From JBEKCP01 sp050014815 (GTDB lineage: Bacteria > Planctomycetota > Planctomycetia > Pirellulales > Thermoguttaceae), in the NCBI GenBank assembly GCA_050014815.1, contig JBEKCP010000170.1, forward strand, positions 1-9,840: 9,840 nt of DNA, given 5' to 3'. The notes beneath the pieces were generated by a model. The model saw nothing but the letters and a program-made list of their open reading frames with translations, was not told where the DNA came from and ran no database searches. The position numbers and the translations under genes are program-made. This document shows, piece by piece, positions 5,855 through 9,840 of the stretch. Numbering within the stretch: position 1 is the first letter of the stretch; every line of letters begins with the position of its first letter.

Positions 5855-5923
5855 ACACTAGCCCGAAGCGCAAGCGAGGGACGCAGACCAGGCAGTTCCC
5901 TCGCTTGCGCGTCGGGCTAGTGT
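5855..5923. repeat. Planctomycete-type palindromic repeat, probable terminator
   Basis: Two 27-nt arms (5855-5881 and 5897-5923) pair at 26 of 27 positions around a 15-nt loop; the only mismatch is A5867 against G5911. Immediately after the right arm comes GGGTTTTT (5924-5931), so RNA read from rloB would end in a strong hairpin plus U-run. Weaker symmetry continues outside the arms: CTTGTCaGAAAA near 5825-5836 mirrors TTTTCcGACAAAG at 5928-5940. The whole unit is therefore about 120 bp. I recall the core motif CCCGAAGCGCAAGCGAGGG as a multi-copy repeat of Pirellulales genomes. It is likely both a dispersed repeat and the terminator of the defence unit. Confidence 0.85.
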
Positions 5924-5943
5924 GGGTTTTTCCGACAAAGCCT

Positions 5944-5981
5944 AGCCCTTCTTACCCCCGCATCGGGTCGGAGGGGCTTTT
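5944..5981 (+). terminator. Second terminator-like hairpin
   Basis: AGCCCTTC (5944-5951) pairs with GAGGGGCT (5971-5978) with one G-T pair, and an inner stem CCCG/CGGG (5957-5960 and 5964-5967) closes on CAT. TTTT follows (5978-5981). It lies just after the larger hairpin and could back it up, insulating the next gene from rloAB transcription. The U-run is short, so this is less certain than the first. Confidence 0.45.
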
Positions 5982-6055
5982 GCACCTGGAACCGGAAGAG
6001 GCCAAGAAACTCGTGTTGCCATTTTCGGCCGGTTGCGGTCCAATAGGGGGCAACG

Positions 6056-7294
6056 ATGAGCATCACGGAAGTTGTCGCCATGGGACCGGAGGCCGAGATC
6101 GGGCGGGAGATCATCCGGCTGGTGCCGCACTGGTACGAGGCGGATTGCGGGCCGGAGGAGTATTCGATCCCAATCGGGCAGCACGCGGCCCGGTTCTGCA
6201 ATCATTGCCGGCTGACGCCGCAATTGGCGGCGTTTTTGGCCAGGATTTCGGCCAGGACCCGCGAGCTGCCGCTCCAGTACTTCGTCGACATGCCCGGCCT
6301 GATCGACGTGCTGCTGGAGAGTTTCACGAAGGAATGGCTGCGGCTGCACTCCGCCACGACGGACTGGACGAAGCTGATCCGGTACCTGGGCTCGATCGCC
6401 CGGCGGACCTACGAGAACATCCCGGTGTCGCTGAACCTCATTATCCGTCCCGGCATCGGGATCGGCGACATCACGCAGCCGTACTTGCAGAAGTTCCTTG
6501 ATCGGTTGGCGTCGTCGCCTTTTTCCTACCTGGCGGTCGATTCCCAGATGCGGCTGATGGACTACGGGGAGGTGGATTGGAACCGGATCCAGAGTTCGCC
6601 TTCCTACAAGTTCCATCCCGAGTTCCTGCACCCGATCTACAGCGTCATGGAGGAGAAGGACCTCTCGGCCCACTTGACGTTGCAGGGGGACCTGGTGCTG
6701 ATGAACAAGGCGGGGCTGCTGGCCGCCCGCCGCAAGGGGAAGTGGCGGATCTACGACGTGCGGACGTTCAAGAACAGCCTCTCCTACTGCCTGGGAAACT
6801 ATCACGTCGGCGCGAACCTGTTCGAGGTCGTCTTCGACCTGAGCTTCCGGCGGCAGGGGGCGCTCTTGCTCTATGACCCGGAGCACCGCCTGGGCGACCA
6901 CATTCTGAACCGCCAGAGCATTCTCTTCGAGCCGTGGAACGGCCAGGACGAGGTCCCCATTCCCCCGCCGGGACAGTCCCTCATCCGGCGGTCGATCGAG
7001 GACATCGGCGTCGGGCGGAAGGCGGGGTCGCTCAAGCGGAAGCGGCGGCTCGTGGAAATGGCGTGCGTCGACGGGGCCCTCGTCTTCGACGATCATCACG
7101 TCCTGGCCGTCGGCGCCATCATCGAATCCCATCCGAGCGTCGGAAACCAATTGGGCGCCCGGATGACGGCAGCCCGCTCGTCTTACCTCTGGGGCGCCCG
7201 TCCTATCACGGTCAGCTCCGACGGCGACGTGACCATTTTCTTCACCAGCCGCAGCGGTGATCGCGAGTGCGAAGCCCTGATGCACTTCCTGTAG
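6056..7294 (+). CDS. DisA/CdaA-type DAC-domain protein with altered RHR motif
   Basis: The C-terminal part (about 225-400) matches the diadenylate cyclase (DAC) fold of DisA and CdaA, which make the second messenger c-di-AMP from two ATP. Visible in order are the entry strand FRRQGALLLYDPEHRL (264-279), motif ACVDGALVFD (336-345), LGARMTAARSSYLWGA (366-381) and the closing ITVSSDGDVTIFF (384-396). Canonical enzymes have DGA and a G-T-R-H-R-A-A loop. Here DGA (339-341) is intact, but RHR has become RMT (369-371), so activity is doubtful or altered. Residues 1-224 form a separate helical domain with FCNHCRLTP (47-55), probably a sensor of the kind found before DAC domains in planctomycetes (the DACNV group, from memory). 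No membrane helix is evident. AGGGGG stands 5 nt before ATG 6056. It appears to be monocistronic. Confidence 0.72.
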   Translation: MSITEVVAMGPEAEIGREIIRLVPHWYEADCGPEEYSIPIGQHAARFCNHCRLTPQLAAFLARISARTRELPLQYFVDMPGLIDVLLESFTKEWLRLHSATTDWTKLIRYLGSIARRTYENIPVSLNLIIRPGIGIGDITQPYLQKFLDRLASSPFSYLAVDSQMRLMDYGEVDWNRIQSSPSYKFHPEFLHPIYSVMEEKDLSAHLTLQGDLVLMNKAGLLAARRKGKWRIYDVRTFKNSLSYCLGNYHVGANLFEVVFDLSFRRQGALLLYDPEHRLGDHILNRQSILFEPWNGQDEVPIPPPGQSLIRRSIEDIGVGRKAGSLKRKRRLVEMACVDGALVFDDHHVLAVGAIIESHPSVGNQLGARMTAARSSYLWGARPITVSSDGDVTIFFTSRSGDRECEALMHFL

Positions 7295-7304
7295 GGCGGT
7301 TAGG

Positions 7305-7375
7305 GTCCGTTGTCCGTTGTCCGTTGTCAGTTGCAACGGACCACGGACCACTGACCACTGACCACTGACAACTGT
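7305..7375. repeat. Inverted GTCCGTT/ACTGACC heptamer tract
   Basis: Bases 7305-7332 are four 7-bp units (GTCCGTT three times, GTCAGTT once). Bases 7336-7370 are five 7-bp units of the opposite sense (ACGGACC, ACGGACC, ACTGACC, ACTGACC, ACTGACA). At the junction TCCGTTG (7320-7326) pairs with CAACGGA (7334-7340), so RNA here would fold into a hairpin with slippable register. The accidental translation of the other strand contains VVSGQWSVV, a string I recall from spurious annotations of planctomycete spacers. It fills the gap between the DAC gene and xylB. Confidence 0.8.
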
Positions 7376-7390
7376 TCGACAGGAGCAGCG

Positions 7391-8920
7391 ATGAGTATTT
7401 TCCTCGGAATCGACATCGGCACGTCCGGCACGAAGACCCTGGCCATCAACGCCCAGGGGAAGATCCTGGCCGACGCCATGGAGACCTATCCCCTCTACCA
7501 TCCCAAGCCGCTGTGGAGCGAGCAGGACCCCGAGGACTGGTGGCAGGCCACGATCCGGTCGGTCCGCCGGGTGCTCTCCGCGGCCCGGCTCAAGCCCGCC
7601 GACGTGAAGGCCATCGGCCTCTCCGGCCAGATGCACGGATCGGTCTTCCTCGACCGGCGGGGCAAGGTCATTCGCCGGGCCATTCTCTGGAACGACCAGC
7701 GGACCGCCGCCGAGTGCCGCGAAATTGAAGAGCGGGCCGGCGGCCGCCGCGAGTTGATCCGGATGGTGGCCAACCCGGCCCTGACCGGCTTCACCGCCCC
7801 CAAGATCCTCTGGCTGCGGAACCACGAGCCGAGGAACTTCGAGCGAACGGCCAAGGTCCTCTTGCCCAAGGACGAAATCCGCCGCCGCCTCACCGGCGAG
7901 CTGGCCACCGAAGTGAGCGACGCCAGCGGAATGCTGCTCCTGGACGTCGCGCGGCGGACCTGGTCCACCGAGCTCCTCTCCCGGCTGGAACTGGACGAAA
8001 GCCTGCTGGGCCGCTGCTACGAGTCGGAGGAGGTGACCGGGACGCTCACGCCCCAGGCCGCCCAGACGCTGGGCCTATCGACCGGCTGCCTGGTGGTCGG
8101 CGGGGCGGGCGACTGCGCGGCCGGCGCCGTCGGCAACGGAATCGTCGCCAAGGGCGTGCTCTCCACGTCGCTGGGAACCTCCGGCGTCGTCTTCGTCCAC
8201 AGCGACGAAGTGAAGATCGACCCCGAGGGGCGCGTCCACACGTTCTGCCACGCCGTCCACGGCAAGTGGCACATGATGGGCGTGAACCTCTCCGCCGGCG
8301 GATCGCTCCAGTGGTTCCGCAACGCCCTCTGCCAGGCCGACGTTGCGGCGGCCAAGAAGAAAAAAGCGGACGTCTACAACCTCCTGACCGAGGAGGCGGC
8401 CGGCGTCCCGGCGGGCAGCCAAGGACTCTTCTTCCTGCCCTACTTGTCCGGCGAGCGGACGCCCCACGCCGACCCCGACGCCCGCGGCTGCTTCATCGGC
8501 CTGACCCTCTCCCACGCCCGCGGACACCTCATTCGCGCGATCCTGGAAGGAGTCACCTACTCGATGCGGGAGAGCCTGGCCATTTTCGAGGGGCTCGGGG
8601 TGCCGATCCGGCAGATCCGGGCTTCCGGCGGCGGCGCCCGCAGCCCGCTCTGGCGGCAGATACAGGCCGACGTGTTCGACCGCAAGGTCGTCGTGATCAA
8701 CAGCGAGGAGGGTGCGGCCTACGGGGTGGCCCTGCTGGCCGCCGTCGGCGCCGGGGCCTTCAAGAACGTCGTGGAGGCCTGCGGCGCCACCATCCGCGTC
8801 GTCCACGAGACCGCCCCGAGCCGGGCCGCGGCACGCTGCTATGACCGGGCCTTCCCCGTCTACCAGCAGCTCTATCGCTCGCTCAAGAACGACTTCAAGA
8901 CGATCGCCGAACTGCAGTGA
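7391..8920 (+). CDS. xylB: Xylulokinase
   Basis: XylB phosphorylates D-xylulose with ATP to xylulose 5-phosphate, the entry of xylose carbon into the pentose phosphate pathway; it is cytoplasmic. The 509 residues match the family length. FGGY-kinase motifs appear in order: phosphate-binding GIDIGTSGTK (6-15), substrate motif GQMHG (79-83), WNDQR (100-104), catalytic Asp241 in GGAGDCAAGAVG, LGTSG (261-265), YLSGERTPH (351-359) and the ATP site ASGGGARSPLW (411-421). GQMHG and the AGDxAAGAVG context favour xylulokinase over glycerol or gluconate kinases. The residue after the catalytic Asp is Cys, where Asn is common. ATG 7391 has AGGAG 5 nt upstream. Its stop overlaps the next start as GTGA. 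No xylose isomerase or transporter is visible in the window. Confidence 0.95.
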   Translation: MSIFLGIDIGTSGTKTLAINAQGKILADAMETYPLYHPKPLWSEQDPEDWWQATIRSVRRVLSAARLKPADVKAIGLSGQMHGSVFLDRRGKVIRRAILWNDQRTAAECREIEERAGGRRELIRMVANPALTGFTAPKILWLRNHEPRNFERTAKVLLPKDEIRRRLTGELATEVSDASGMLLLDVARRTWSTELLSRLELDESLLGRCYESEEVTGTLTPQAAQTLGLSTGCLVVGGAGDCAAGAVGNGIVAKGVLSTSLGTSGVVFVHSDEVKIDPEGRVHTFCHAVHGKWHMMGVNLSAGGSLQWFRNALCQADVAAAKKKKADVYNLLTEEAAGVPAGSQGLFFLPYLSGERTPHADPDARGCFIGLTLSHARGHLIRAILEGVTYSMRESLAIFEGLGVPIRQIRASGGGARSPLWRQIQADVFDRKVVVINSEEGAAYGVALLAAVGAGAFKNVVEACGATIRVVHETAPSRAAARCYDRAFPVYQQLYRSLKNDFKTIAELQ

Positions 8921-9840
8921 TCTTCCTCGACGTCGCAGACATCAAGAAACACTTCGGGCCGGAGCCGGTCCTGGACGGGCTCTCGCTCCAGGTGCGGCCG
9001 GGCGAGCGGATCGGACTGGTCGGCCCCAACGGCAGCGGCAAGACAACGCTCTTGAGGATCCTGGCCGGCAAGGAGGAGCCCGATAGCGGCCGGGTCGGCC
9101 GCCACCCGTCGCTGCACCTGGGCTACTTGGAGCAGCAGCCCGAGTGGGAGCCGGGCCGCACCCTCTGGGACGAGGCCCAAACCGCCCTGGCCGGCCTCAT
9201 CGCGATGGACGAGGAGGCGGTGGCCGTGGCCGAGGAGATGGCCGAGTCGACCGAGCCGGCCGAACACAATCGCCTGGCCGCCCGCTACGACCACCTCCAG
9301 CACGAGCTGGCCCGCCGCGACGCCTATAACCTCGATCACAAGATCGAGCGGGTGCTCCAGGGGCTTGGCTTCCGGCAGGAGGGCTTCCGCCAGAGCGTCG
9401 ATTCCCTCAGCGGCGGCGAGCAGAACCGCCTCATGCTGGCCAAGCTGCTCCTCAGCGAGCCGAACCTCATGCTCCTGGACGAGCCCTCCAACCACCTCGA
9501 CATCGAGGGCACCGAGTGGCTCGAAACCTTCCTCCTGGAAAGCTCCGCCGCCATGGTCCTCGTGAGCCACGACCGCTGCTTCCTCGACCGGGTGACCAAT
9601 CGCACGTTCGAGCTGTTCCGGGGCACGGTCGATAGCTACACGGGCAACTTCTCGGCCTACTGGCGGCAGAAGGCCGAGCGGCTGCTGGTCCAGCGGCGGA
9701 CGTACGAGAAGCAACAGACCGAGATCGCCAAAACCAAGGACTTCATCCGGCGGAACGCCTACGGCCAGAAGCACGCCCAGGCCGAGGACCGCCGCAAGAA
9801 GCTCGATCGGATCGAGCCGGTGCCCCCGCCGCGAGAGATC
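8917..9840 (+). CDS. ABC-F family ATPase, partial (3' end outside window)
   Basis: ABC-F proteins are soluble tandem-ATPase proteins that act on ribosomes (EttA, Uup, antibiotic-protection types) rather than transporters. The first 308 residues are present and the frame is still open at the right edge. Nucleotide-binding domain 1 shows GPNGSGKTT (36-44), signature LSGGEQNRLMLAKLLL (164-179), Walker B LMLLDEPSNHLD (184-195) and switch His218 in VSHDR. The charged linker between the two ATPase domains, characteristic of ABC-F, begins near 248 (EKQQTEIAKTKDFIRRNA at 264-281). There are no membrane helices. The start is GTG at 8917, whose last bases overlap the xylB TGA (GTGA). The frame gives the standard family N-terminus (MIFLDVADIKKHFG). 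Coupling to xylB is positional; a shared function is not implied. Which ABC-F subgroup it belongs to cannot be told from half the protein. Confidence 0.93.
   Translation, partial: MIFLDVADIKKHFGPEPVLDGLSLQVRPGERIGLVGPNGSGKTTLLRILAGKEEPDSGRVGRHPSLHLGYLEQQPEWEPGRTLWDEAQTALAGLIAMDEEAVAVAEEMAESTEPAEHNRLAARYDHLQHELARRDAYNLDHKIERVLQGLGFRQEGFRQSVDSLSGGEQNRLMLAKLLLSEPNLMLLDEPSNHLDIEGTEWLETFLLESSAAMVLVSHDRCFLDRVTNRTFELFRGTVDSYTGNFSAYWRQKAERLLVQRRTYEKQQTEIAKTKDFIRRNAYGQKHAQAEDRRKKLDRIEPVPPPREI

Noticed and set aside
5590..6501. A 303-residue plus-strand frame bridging rloB, the hairpin repeat and the DAC gene
   Set aside because: It runs out of frame through two real genes and through the repeat (TSPKRKRG). 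Only the short stretch 5968-6021 was kept, as a weak finding.
7305..7375. CRISPR array
   Set aside because: The units are 7 bp, directly adjacent and without spacers, and no cas genes are in the window.
5942..7825. A 627-residue open frame on the minus strand opposite the DAC gene and early xylB
   Set aside because: It lies opposite two recognised genes, crosses two hairpins and a heptamer tract, and has the His/Gln/Pro/Arg-rich composition of a GC-driven shadow.

Overview
The window reads as high-GC chromosomal DNA from a planctomycete, most likely of the Pirellulales or a related lineage. Three things point there. The hairpin repeat at 5855-5923 is built on the motif CTAGCCCGAAGCGCAAGCGA, whose accidental translation (TSPKRKRG) I recall as abundant in planctomycete genomes. 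Two intergenic tracts have a 7-bp period: TTCATCC/TTTATCC at 167-220 and GTCCGTT/ACTGACC at 7305-7375. Gene content also fits: a ComEA-like helix-hairpin-helix protein, a two-domain DisA/CdaA-type (DAC) protein and an orphan HydF. This placement rests on memory of such genomes, not on a search.

Layout. Bases 1-134 hold no supported gene. A minus-strand terminator (135-163) closes a membrane-anchored helix-hairpin-helix protein (201-629), which has a good promoter at 662-691. Next is an AT-richer block (about 788-2332) that looks acquired. It holds two minus-strand genes for small three-helix membrane proteins, then a divergent control region with a 12-bp palindrome inside a promoter spacer. 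On the plus strand follow the first 21 codons of a DNA methyltransferase, broken off at a GGGGACAGTCCC inverted repeat. hydF (2325-3566, minus) encodes the scaffold GTPase for [FeFe]-hydrogenase maturation, with all motifs present but no hydE or hydG in view.

On the plus strand, 3820-5822 is a translationally coupled two-gene unit: an RloA/AbiLi-like AAA ATPase and an RloB/AbiLii-like protein. This is a probable phage-defence module. It is closed by the large hairpin repeat (5855-5923), with a second terminator-like hairpin at 5944-5981. Then come a DAC-domain protein with a changed catalytic motif (6056-7294), xylulokinase xylB (7391-8920) and an ABC-F ATPase that overlaps xylB by four bases and runs off the right edge.

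The genes fall into three groups: housekeeping or metabolic (helix-hairpin-helix protein, hydF, xylB, ABC-F), putative signalling (DAC) and accessory or defence (membrane pair, methyltransferase fossil, rloAB). The best candidates for something under-described are the membrane-protein pair with its palindrome-bearing promoter, the methyltransferase remnants on either side of hydF and rloAB, and the DAC protein whose RHR motif has become RMT.
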